5,323 nucleotides of DNA. It comes from Hyphomicrobiaceae bacterium. Its GTDB lineage: Bacteria > Pseudomonadota > Alphaproteobacteria > Rhizobiales > Hyphomicrobiaceae. The DNA is taken from NCBI GenBank assembly GCA_017353825.1, contig JAFMSC010000319.1, positions 1 to 5,323 on the forward strand. Direction: 5' to 3'. Under the pieces are notes generated by a model. It searched no databases, was not told where the DNA came from, and saw only the letters and a program-made list of their open reading frames with translations. Position 1 is the first letter of the stretch, and each line of letters opens with the position of its first letter. Below, piece by piece: positions 1-5,323 of the stretch. The translations under genes and the position numbers were made by a program.

Positions 1-1277
1 CCCAGGCGCTGGAGGAAGCCGGCGTCGTGGCGCTCGACCTGTCCGGAGGCTCAAACGAGAGCCCGCAGCTGTCGCGCTACTGCATCCAGCCGCCCTCCTT
101 GCCGCGCCGCTGCCTGGAGCCGTTCGCGCGGCCTCTCAAGGATGCCGTCGGGATTCCCGTCATCATCGCGGGACGCATCGTCTCCCCCGAGGACGCCGAG
201 GGCGTGCTAGAGGCGGGCAGCGCGGATTTCATCTCGCTCGGCCGCGCACTCATAGCCGATCCGCATTGGACGTTGAAGGCGCTGGGAGAGGTGAGCGCGC
301 CGATCCGCCCCTGCATCTCGTGCAACGTCTGCTTCGAGCGGCTGACGCTGGAACGGGACGTGGCCTGCGTCCAGAACCCCATGGTGGGCACCGAGTTCGA
401 GGAGCTCCTCCGTCTCGAACCCCAGCTCGCCGGCCAGTCACCGGCACGTGGGCAGCGTCGGCGCGTGCTCGTCATCGGCGCCGGTGTGGCGGGCCTCGAG
501 GCGGCCCGGATGGCCGGCGGCCTCGGCCATATCGTGGAGGTCTGGGAGAAGGAGAGCCAGGCGGGCGGGCAGGTGCCGCTCGCTGTAGCCGCGCCGGACA
601 AGGAGGATGTGGCCGGGGTCTTCACCTACCGCGCCCAGGCCCTCTCCCAATTGGACGTGCGCGCGCGTATGGGCGTTGTGCCCAATGCCGGCGCGATCCG
701 CGCCTTCGCTCCCGACCTCGTCATCGTTGCCACCGGCGCACGCCCGCGCCGGCTGGCGCTCGATCTGCCCATCCCTGTCGTCCAGGCCTGGGACGTGGTG
801 CGCGATGCCACACTGCTGCCGGCCGGCGCGGCCGTTACCATCGTGGGCGGCGGCATGGTCGGCATCGAGGCGGCGGACCTGCTCGCCGCCCACGGCTGCC
901 GCGTGACCGTGATCGAGACGCGGGACACGCTGGCCCCCGAGATGGCGCGCAACAATCGACTCGAGATCCTCGAGCGGCTTAAGCGCCAGGGCGTCGTGCT
1001 GCATACCAGCACCACAATCCGCGGCACCGCAGGCGGCCGCCTGCGGCTCGCCTCGTCCGCCGGCGAGAGTGAATTCGCGCCAGGCGACGCCGTGGTGCTC
1101 GCTATTGGACCAGAGCCTGAGCGCTCGGTCCTCGCGGAGGTCGAAGCTTCCGGCGCGCCGTTCGTGCTGGTGGGGGACTGCAACCGCCCCGGCGATTTCA
1201 TGACGGCCATCCGCGACGCATCCATGGTGGGGCAGGCCTTACTTCTCAACGGTACGGGACGGCAGTTGAACGCCTGA
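1..1277 (+). CDS. Iron-sulfur flavoenzyme, 2,4-dienoyl-CoA reductase / trimethylamine dehydrogenase family (5' partial)
   Basis: The reading frame is open from the left edge (first full codon at 3), so the GTG at 27 is an internal valine, not the start. Residue numbers count that GTG as 1. Residues 1-80 are the end of an Old Yellow Enzyme barrel that binds FMN: an SGG motif (6-8), IPVIIAGRI (43-51) and a SLGRALIADP-type segment (70-79). Cysteines 96, 99, 102 and 114 (CX2CX2CX11C) should bind a 4Fe-4S cluster. A first Rossmann motif GAGVAG (151-156), an ATG motif (236-238), a second Rossmann motif GGGMVG (274-279) and a terminal GD motif (383-384) form the FAD/NAD(P)-binding module. Family members are about 640-690 residues, so roughly 220-260 N-terminal residues, including the main active-site residues, are missing. 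Relatives reduce C=C bonds of enoyl compounds or oxidise methylamines, passing electrons between NAD(P)H or an electron carrier, FAD, 4Fe-4S and FMN. The protein is probably cytoplasmic. Family is firm; the exact reaction cannot be decided from this part. Confidence 0.92.
   Translation, partial: QALEEAGVVALDLSGGSNESPQLSRYCIQPPSLPRRCLEPFARPLKDAVGIPVIIAGRIVSPEDAEGVLEAGSADFISLGRALIADPHWTLKALGEVSAPIRPCISCNVCFERLTLERDVACVQNPMVGTEFEELLRLEPQLAGQSPARGQRRRVLVIGAGVAGLEAARMAGGLGHIVEVWEKESQAGGQVPLAVAAPDKEDVAGVFTYRAQALSQLDVRARMGVVPNAGAIRAFAPDLVIVATGARPRRLALDLPIPVVQAWDVVRDATLLPAGAAVTIVGGGMVGIEAADLLAAHGCRVTVIETRDTLAPEMARNNRLEILERLKRQGVVLHTSTTIRGTAGGRLRLASSAGESEFAPGDAVVLAIGPEPERSVLAEVEASGAPFVLVGDCNRPGDFMTAIRDASMVGQALLLNGTGRQLNA
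312..368 (+). other. 4Fe-4S cluster cysteine motif in the flavoenzyme
   Basis: Four TGC codons at 312, 321, 330 and 366 encode the spacing CX2CX2CX11C. From memory, trimethylamine dehydrogenase has CX2CX2CX12C and E. coli FadH has CX2CX3CX11C, so the first three cysteines here follow the trimethylamine dehydrogenase pattern. The following residues VQNP match the family's conserved sequence after the last cysteine. Confidence 0.85.
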
Positions 1278-1306
1278 ACGCTGCCCAGCAACGAACCACG
1301 AATTCT

Positions 1307-1313
1307 GGAGGAG
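1307..1313 (+). promoter_or_regulatory. Strong ribosome binding site for the binding-protein gene
   Basis: GGAGGAG lies six bases before the ATG at 1320, a near-perfect Shine-Dalgarno sequence and the best one in the window. This fits the usual need for more binding protein than membrane or ATPase subunits. The 42-base gap (1278-1319) shows no convincing hairpin terminator and is short for a full promoter, so read-through from the flavoenzyme gene is likely. Confidence 0.8.
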
Positions 1314-1319
1314 ACAACG

Positions 1320-1391
1320 ATGAAATCGGGGGCGCAACTCCTACTCGCCGCAACGCTCGGCATGGCGCTGCTCGCTCCGCCGGCCCTGGCG
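1320..1391 (+). other. Sec signal peptide of the binding protein
   Basis: Residues 1-24 have a lysine at position 2, a leucine/alanine-rich core and an A-L-A cleavage box before Gln25. No cysteine follows, so signal peptidase I rather than lipoprotein signal peptidase should process it. Confidence 0.85.
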
Positions 1392-2483
1392 CAAACAGCC
1401 CAAACCCCGGTGAAGATCGGCGTGATACTGCCTTTGACCGGCAACACGGCATGGGGCGGACGCCCCGCAAAGGTCGCGGCCGAGATGGCGGCAGAGGAAG
1501 CGAATGCCCAGGGCCTCGCCGGCAAGTTCAAGCTCGACCTCGTCTTCGCCGACGGCGCCTGCGATCCGCGCACCACCTACGCCTCTGCCGAGAAGCTCCT
1601 GAACCAGGACAAGGTGCAATTCCTCATCGGCGAATGGTGCTCCAGCGCCTCGGTGGCGATGGCGCAGGTCGCCGCGGATGCCAAGGTGCCGACGCTCATC
1701 CAGATCTCAACGGCCGACTTTATCGCCAAGAATGCCGGTCCCTACATCTTCCAGTCCATCATGCAGAACCGCGAGATCCAGGATCGGGAGGCCAAGCTGC
1801 TGCTGGAGAAGTTCAAGTTCACGACCGCTGCCATTCTGGTCGAGAACAACGACTTCGGCCTGAGCTTCCGCCAGAACATCAGCCGCGTGTTCAAGGAGAA
1901 GGGCATCAAGGTCGTGCTCGACATCCCCCAGGACCGTCAAGACACCAACTGGTATTCCATCATCACCCAGATCCAGGGCGCCAAGCCCGACATCGTGGTG
2001 GCGTCCATTGCGGCGGGCCAGGCGGCGAACTTCGTCAAGCAGTATTCCGAGAGCAACCTCACCATCCCGCTCTTCTTCGACTATCCGCCCCCGCCCTACA
2101 TCTTCGAGAAGCAGGTGGGCCAGCAGGCGGGCAAGCTCGGGCTCGTGCGCGGGGCCTTCTTCCTGAAGGACCCCGACATGCCGCCGCGGGAGCAGGCCTT
2201 CATCGGCAAGTTCGAGCCGCGCGTCGAGCAGGCGCTGGGCGAGAAGCATCCCACCGTCCATTGGGACATCGTCACCTACGACGCGGTGATGATGGCGGCC
2301 GACGCACTGACGCGCAGCGGCAGCGTGAAGCCCGACGATCTCGCGGCGGCGCTCACGAAGACCGATCACCAGGGTGTGCTCGCCCGCTACCGGTTCGACG
2401 CCGACCGCGGCGTGAACCCCGAGGGCTTCGATTTCCTGTTCATTCGCAATACGCTTGGAGGCGGCCTCGAGGTCGTCAAGTAG
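1320..2483 (+). CDS. Periplasmic substrate-binding protein of a Liv/HAAT-type ABC importer
   Basis: This 387-residue protein captures the solute in the periplasm and delivers it to the permease encoded next to it. Residues 1-24 form a Sec signal peptide (K2, a hydrophobic core at 7-19, cleavage expected after ALA at 22-24). There is no lipobox cysteine, so the mature protein should be soluble. The mature part begins with the family motif VKIGVILPLTG (31-41). Cys81 (in GACDP) and Cys107 (in EWCSSA) align with the disulfide cysteines of E. coli LivJ and are the only cysteines in the protein. The second lobe includes ENNDFG (175-180), a PDIV strand (223-226), an unusual DYPPPPY segment (254-260) and the C-terminal GFDFLFIRN-type strand (369-377). 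Length is normal for the family (about 370-400). The fold and role are firm. The ligand is not known: positions that hold the amino-acid ligand in LivJ look changed, so an aromatic, short-chain or dicarboxylic acid, an amide or a similar compound is as plausible as leucine. Confidence 0.94.
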   Translation: MKSGAQLLLAATLGMALLAPPALAQTAQTPVKIGVILPLTGNTAWGGRPAKVAAEMAAEEANAQGLAGKFKLDLVFADGACDPRTTYASAEKLLNQDKVQFLIGEWCSSASVAMAQVAADAKVPTLIQISTADFIAKNAGPYIFQSIMQNREIQDREAKLLLEKFKFTTAAILVENNDFGLSFRQNISRVFKEKGIKVVLDIPQDRQDTNWYSIITQIQGAKPDIVVASIAAGQAANFVKQYSESNLTIPLFFDYPPPPYIFEKQVGQQAGKLGLVRGAFFLKDPDMPPREQAFIGKFEPRVEQALGEKHPTVHWDIVTYDAVMMAADALTRSGSVKPDDLAAALTKTDHQGVLARYRFDADRGVNPEGFDFLFIRNTLGGGLEVVK

Positions 2484-2484
2484 C

Positions 2485-2488
2485 GGAG
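2485..2488 (+). promoter_or_regulatory. livH: Ribosome binding site deciding the livH start
   Basis: GGAG just after the stop codon of the binding-protein gene is eight bases before the GTG at 2497. It supports this GTG over the TTG at 2455, which lies inside the preceding gene and would add 14 non-homologous polar residues. Confidence 0.65.
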
Positions 2489-2496
2489 CCCACCCC

Positions 2497-3357
2497 GTGC
2501 TCGTTCAGATCATCGTCAACGGGCTGATCCTCGCCGGGAACTACGCGCTCATTGCCGTGGGCCTCACGCTGATCTTCGGCGTCATGCGCATGGTGAACTT
2601 TGCGGAGGGCCAGTCGGTGATGATGGGCGCCTTCGTCGCCTTCACCGCGACGCCGTTCATCGGCTATTTGCCGGCGATTGCTCTCGCCATGCTCACTAAT
2701 GCGGTACTCGGCGTCATCCTGGAGCGCACCGCCTTCCGGCCGTTCCGGGGCGTGGAGCTGAACGGTCTCATCGCCTCGATGGGGATGTCCATTATCCTCA
2801 TCAATCTCGCCGAGCTCGTCTGGGGCACGGTGCCCCAGAGCTTCGACACGCCGCTCAACGCGGTCTCCTTCACCTTCGGGACGGTGGGGGTCAGCGCCCA
2901 GCGTCTGCTGGTGATTGCCGCCAGCGTGCTGCTGCTCACCTGTCTGTGGTGGCTGGTGCAGCATTCCTCGCTTGGACGCCAGTTCCGCGCCGTCTCCGAG
3001 GACCCCGAGGTGGCGGCGGCCATGGGCATCAACACCAATGCCGTGGCCCGCATGAGCGTGGTGCTCGGTTCCTCGCTTGCCGCTGCGGCAGGCGCACTCA
3101 CCGGGCCGGTGAACCTGCTGTCGCCCGACATGGGCCAGACAGAGATGCTCAATGCCTTCGCCGCCATCATTCTGGGCGGGTTCGGCAATGTGAACGGCAC
3201 CATCTTCGGCGCGCTGCTGATCGGCATGGTCCAGAGCGTCGCCGCCGTCTACCTGTCCAATGCCTATTCCAACTCTATCGCGTTCGGGCTCCTGGTCGTG
3301 ACGCTGATCTTCTTCCCGCGCGGACTCGTTCCGGAACGGCTGGAAGAAAATGTCTGA
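2497..3357 (+). CDS. livH: Liv/HAAT-type ABC importer permease, LivH family
   Basis: This 286-residue inner-membrane protein is one of the two permease subunits forming the translocation channel. The start is GTG at 2497: it has a Shine-Dalgarno sequence and gives the typical LivH N-terminus, where the first helix begins at once (MLVQIIVNGLILAG). Several hydrophobic segments follow (roughly 5-30, 38-52, 57-75, 89-110, 136-155, 185-203, 216-252, 258-273). Family landmarks are YALIAVGLTLIFGV (16-29), NFAEGQ (34-39), LERTAFRPFRG (75-85), the cytoplasmic coupling loop RAVSEDPEVAAAMGI (164-178), which contacts the ATPases, and GGFGNVNGTIFG (227-238). Length matches the usual 285-310. Family members usually have NFAHGE where this protein has NFAEGQ. 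The gene sits 13 bases after the binding-protein gene, and its last eight bases overlap livM. Family assignment is secure; the substrate is set mainly by the binding protein. Confidence 0.93.
   Translation: MLVQIIVNGLILAGNYALIAVGLTLIFGVMRMVNFAEGQSVMMGAFVAFTATPFIGYLPAIALAMLTNAVLGVILERTAFRPFRGVELNGLIASMGMSIILINLAELVWGTVPQSFDTPLNAVSFTFGTVGVSAQRLLVIAASVLLLTCLWWLVQHSSLGRQFRAVSEDPEVAAAMGINTNAVARMSVVLGSSLAAAAGALTGPVNLLSPDMGQTEMLNAFAAIILGGFGNVNGTIFGALLIGMVQSVAAVYLSNAYSNSIAFGLLVVTLIFFPRGLVPERLEENV
3342..3346 (+). promoter_or_regulatory. livM: Probable ribosome binding site for livM, inside the end of livH
   Basis: GGAAG is close (three bases) to the ATG at 3350. The short spacing makes it a weak site alone, but ribosomes ending livH at 3357 overlap the livM start, so coupled re-initiation is likely. 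Confidence 0.45.
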
Positions 3358-4339
3358 CGCCGCCGCCTGGATCGTGCGCGTCGTCTTCGTTGCCTTCCTG
3401 GCGGCGACCCCCTTCATGGTGGACGCCTATTGGCTCAACATGGCGATCCTGGCGCTCATCTACGCCCTGGTCGTCTATTCCATCACCGTGCTCACGGGCT
3501 TCGCCGGGCTGCTCTCGTTCGGCCAGGCCGGGTTCGTGGGTCTCGGGGCGTATGTCTATGGCGTCATGACCGTGAAGGGCGTCCCGCCCGCAGCCGCGGC
3601 CGCATGGGGTGTCGTGCTGCCCACCGCCGTCGGCTTCCTCCTCGGGCTCCCCGCCGCGCGTCTCAGGGGGCACTACATGGCCATCGGCACCCTCGGCTTC
3701 GGCGTGCTCGTGGCGCAGCTCCTCAACAATATGGTGGACGTGACGCGAGGCCCCATGGGGCTGCTCGGCATCAAGTCCTTCGGTCTCGACCGGGTCTCCT
3801 GGTTCTATTGCGTGCTCGCCATTGCCATGGCCGTGCTGGCGGCGCTGGAGCATGTCGATCGCCGCACCTTCCTCGGCGTGGTTCTCAAGTCGGTGAAGTA
3901 CGACGAGATCTCGGCGGCTGCCTGCGGGATCGGCGTGTTCGGCGTGAAGCTCCTCGCCTTCTCCGCAGCGGCCTTCCTGGCAGGATCGTGCGGCGTGCTG
4001 CTCGCGGCCTATATGAGATTCCTCACTCCGGACCTGTTCCTCAGCGCGGAATCGTTTCGCTACCTGATGATGGCGGTGGTGGGCGGCGTCGGCAGCGCCA
4101 CCGGGGCGCTCATCTCCGCCCTCATCCTTACCGGCATTCCCGAGGCCCTGCGTGCCTTCGGAGAGACCAACGTGCGCCTCCTGGTCTACGGTCTGATGGT
4201 GCTCTTCGTCTTGTGGTTCCTACCCGGCGGCATCGGCGGCTTGCTCGAGCGGCTTATTGGGCCACGGCGCAAGCGGCGGCGCTCCGCCACCGCACAGGCG
4301 GCGCCAAAGGGCGATGCTGTCGCAGGCCGGGCGTCATGA
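3350..4339 (+). CDS. livM: Liv/HAAT-type ABC importer permease, LivM family
   Basis: This 329-residue protein is the second inner-membrane permease subunit and pairs with the LivH protein. The start at 3350 overlaps the livH end by eight bases (ATGTCTGA). Hydrophobic helices occur at about 7-25, 29-50, 57-75, 83-101, 107-127, 150-166, 196-222, 236-262 and 275-297. Family landmarks are LTGFAGLLSFGQAGF (48-62), RLRGHYMAIGTLGFG (104-118), RGPMGL (133-138), the ATPase-contact loop at about 179-196 (K180, D185, E186, the A-C-G-I segment) and the LTPDLFLSAESF segment (225-236) followed by VVGGVGS (243-249). The coupling loop has SVKYDE where relatives usually read AIRxDE or AIRENE, a mild divergence. 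A cytoplasmic tail after residue 303 starts with a basic cluster RRKRRR (306-311) and ends in an Ala/Gly-rich segment, common but poorly conserved in this family. Length is normal. The stop codon overlaps the livG start (ATGA). Assignment is secure; the transported compound is unknown. Confidence 0.93.
   Translation: MSDAAAWIVRVVFVAFLAATPFMVDAYWLNMAILALIYALVVYSITVLTGFAGLLSFGQAGFVGLGAYVYGVMTVKGVPPAAAAAWGVVLPTAVGFLLGLPAARLRGHYMAIGTLGFGVLVAQLLNNMVDVTRGPMGLLGIKSFGLDRVSWFYCVLAIAMAVLAALEHVDRRTFLGVVLKSVKYDEISAAACGIGVFGVKLLAFSAAAFLAGSCGVLLAAYMRFLTPDLFLSAESFRYLMMAVVGGVGSATGALISALILTGIPEALRAFGETNVRLLVYGLMVLFVLWFLPGGIGGLLERLIGPRRKRRRSATAQAAPKGDAVAGRAS
4336..4339 (+). promoter_or_regulatory. ATGA stop/start overlap coupling livM and livG
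   Basis: The livM stop TGA (4337-4339) shares bases with the livG start ATG (4336-4338). With no clear Shine-Dalgarno sequence in the preceding 15 bases, termination-reinitiation is the likely way livG is translated. Confidence 0.7.
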
Positions 4340-5112
4340 CCCATCCCGTCCTTCAGCTCACGGGCGTCTCGAAGCGCTTCGGCGGCGTGCAGGCGCTGCA
4401 GGACATCGACCTCGTCGGGCGCGCCGGCGAGGTGCACGGCCTCATCGGGCCCAATGGGGCGGGCAAGTCGACGCTTATCGCTTGCATCACCGGCGTAAAC
4501 CGTATCGACGCAGGCGAGATCCGCCTGCGCGGCAACCGCATCGAGTCGCTGCCGGCGCATCGCCGGGCCCGCCTCGGCATCGCCCGTACCTTTCAGAAGA
4601 TCCGGCTCGCCCAGCAGCTGACCGTGTTCGAGAACGTTGCCGCCGGCCTTGCCGCTCGCCGGTTTGCCAGAGCGTCGGGCTGGTGGAGCATGCTGGCGCC
4701 GTTGTCCTCGGCGCGCATTGCAGAGCCGGTGGAGCAGGCTCTTCTCGCCAGCGGGATTGCCGATCTTGCGGACGAGACGGTGGCCTCGCTGCCCTATGGC
4801 AAACGCCATTTCGTCGAGCTGGCGCGCAACCTCGTGGCCGAGCCCGACGTCATCCTGCTGGACGAGCCCGCCTCCGGCCTCACCGACGACGAGCGCGAGC
4901 GGCTGAGCGTGCTGGTGCGCCAGCTGGCGAGGCGCGGCACGCTGGTCATCTTGGTCGAGCATGACCTCGACCTGGTGGGGCGGAGCTGCGACACCGTTAC
5001 GGTCATCGAGCACGGCCGCCTGATCTTCAACGGGGCCCCAGCCGAGGCCCAGGAGAACGAGGCGGTCATCCGCGCGTACCTGGGCTCGGCCAAGCTGGCG
5101 AGGAACGCCTGA
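4336..5112 (+). CDS. livG: Liv/HAAT-type ABC importer ATPase, LivG family
   Basis: This 258-residue ATPase sits on the cytoplasmic face and drives uptake together with LivF. The ATG at 4336 overlaps the livM stop in an ATGA arrangement. No good Shine-Dalgarno sequence precedes it, so translation probably depends on ribosomes finishing livM. In-frame open sequence upstream is only the shadow of livM and is not part of the protein. Motifs in order are the A-loop region with F15, Walker A GPNGAGKST (38-46), Q-loop Gln87 in ARTFQ, the long LivG-type insert (about 103-130, with W116/W117), the signature LPYGK (152-156), Walker B VILLDEP (172-178) with catalytic Glu177, the D-loop SGLTDDE (180-186) and switch His209 in VEHDLDLV. 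The C-terminus has the VIRAYLG ending typical of LivG proteins. All catalytic residues are present. The signature has Lys where LSGGQ or LxYGQ has Gln, and the D-loop has Thr183 where Asn or Asp is usual; both look tolerable. Length is normal (about 250-260). Confidence 0.94.
   Translation: MTHPVLQLTGVSKRFGGVQALQDIDLVGRAGEVHGLIGPNGAGKSTLIACITGVNRIDAGEIRLRGNRIESLPAHRRARLGIARTFQKIRLAQQLTVFENVAAGLAARRFARASGWWSMLAPLSSARIAEPVEQALLASGIADLADETVASLPYGKRHFVELARNLVAEPDVILLDEPASGLTDDERERLSVLVRQLARRGTLVILVEHDLDLVGRSCDTVTVIEHGRLIFNGAPAEAQENEAVIRAYLGSAKLARNA
5100..5104 (+). promoter_or_regulatory. livF: Ribosome binding site for livF
   Basis: GAGGA inside the last codons of livG lies ten bases before the ATG at 5115, a usable spacing. 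It supports that start codon. Confidence 0.5.
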
Positions 5113-5114
5113 GC

Positions 5115-5323
5115 ATGGTCCGGCGGCTCGAAGCGCGCGATCTGGTCGTACTTTACGGGGAGGTACCCGGCGTGAGGGGCATCTCCCTTTACGTCGAGCA
5201 GGGGGAGATCGTGGCCCTCCTTGGCGCAAACGGCGCGGGAAAGAGCACCACGCTGAAGGCCATCATGGGCATGGTACGCGCCAAGTCGGGTGCCATACTT
5301 CTCGACGGCCGCGATGTCACCGG
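5115..5323 (+). CDS. livF: Liv/HAAT-type ABC importer ATPase, LivF family (3' partial)
   Basis: Only the first 69 codons and two further bases are in the window. The start at 5115 is two bases after the livG stop. The protein begins with the LivF-like pattern LEARDLVVLYGEV (5-17), where Tyr14 is the adenine-stacking A-loop residue, followed by GISLYVEQGEIVALLG (22-37), Walker A GANGAGKST (37-45) and the helix TLKAIMGM (46-53). The Walker A form GANGAGKST and the G-x-v-x-x-G-i-S-l-x-V-x-x-G-E-I pattern are typical of LivF, while the upstream ATPase has the LivG form GPNGAGKST. Relatives are about 230-240 residues, so about 165-170 residues, including the Q-loop, signature, Walker B and H-loop, lie past the right edge. 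It should form the ATPase heterodimer with the LivG protein. Family and role are secure; whether the gene is intact cannot be judged. Confidence 0.92.
   Translation, partial: MVRRLEARDLVVLYGEVPGVRGISLYVEQGEIVALLGANGAGKSTTLKAIMGMVRAKSGAILLDGRDVT

Noticed and set aside
27..29. GTG as the true start of the flavoenzyme gene
   Set aside because: The frame stays open to the left edge, and the upstream codons (ALEEAGV) continue the family's barrel sequence. The barrel could not fold from this point.
1278..1319. Possible promoter or terminator in the gap before the binding-protein gene
   Set aside because: The 42 bases show no stable hairpin with a T-run and no convincing -35/-10 pair. Only the ribosome binding site is supported.
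438..1619. Long open frames on the - strand opposite the flavoenzyme and the start of the binding-protein gene
   Set aside because: Their products are rich in Arg, Ala, Ser and Pro with no recognisable motif, while the + strand frames have clear domains. Such shadows are common in GC-rich DNA.
2455..2496. TTG at 2455 as the livH start, overlapping the binding-protein gene
   Set aside because: It would add a polar, serine-rich stretch ahead of the first membrane helix, unlike LivH proteins. GTG at 2497 has a well-placed GGAG.
3430..4335. Long in-frame extension upstream of livG (about 300 residues)
   Set aside because: Its translation is arginine-rich and low in complexity, and it overlaps the well-supported livM gene. 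It is an out-of-frame artefact of high G+C content.
4262..4335. Basic tail of the LivM protein as a separate small peptide or nuclear-type signal
   Set aside because: A basic cytoplasmic end after the last helix follows the positive-inside rule, and variable Ala/Gly-rich tails are usual in LivM proteins.
2476..5229. Long open frames on the - strand opposite livH, livM and livG
   Set aside because: The translations are His/Arg/Glu- or Arg/Pro-rich with no family features, as expected from the complement of GC-rich membrane and ATPase genes.

Overview
The window is a GC-rich (clearly above 60% G+C), densely coding stretch of bacterial DNA with every gene on the + strand. Composition, codon use (strong G/C bias at third positions) and gene style fit a metabolically versatile proteobacterium, most likely an alphaproteobacterium of the Hyphomicrobiales type. 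That placement is an inference from style only; no rRNA or other taxonomic marker is present.

Layout. Positions 1-1277 hold the C-terminal two thirds of a large flavoenzyme of the 2,4-dienoyl-CoA reductase / trimethylamine dehydrogenase family: the end of an Old Yellow Enzyme (FMN) barrel, a four-cysteine iron-sulfur motif and a C-terminal dinucleotide-binding module. Its N-terminus lies outside the window. After a 42-base gap with a strong ribosome binding site comes a complete high-affinity branched-chain-amino-acid-type (HAAT/Liv) ABC importer in canonical order: a secreted periplasmic binding protein (1320-2483), a LivH-type permease (2497-3357), a LivM-type permease (3350-4339), a LivG-type ATPase (4336-5112) and the start of a LivF-type ATPase (5115 to the right edge, truncated).

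The spacings (13 bases, 8-base overlap, 4-base ATGA overlap, 2 bases) and the lack of any visible terminator indicate one operon with translational coupling, probably including the flavoenzyme. The binding protein would capture a small polar or acidic solute in the periplasm, LivH/LivM would form the membrane channel and LivG/LivF would power it. The co-located iron-sulfur flavoenzyme suggests that the imported compound is a carbon or nitrogen source processed by reduction or oxidation (for example an unsaturated acid/CoA thioester or an N-methylated amine) rather than an ordinary branched-chain amino acid. Comparison by eye with E. coli LivJ supports this: the fold and the disulfide pair are kept, but several amino-acid-binding positions appear changed.

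No RNA gene, mobile element, CRISPR array or long repeat was seen, and no non-coding stretch exceeds 42 bases. The window does not show a clearly new biological system. Its open questions are the transporter's substrate and the reaction of the linked flavoenzyme.
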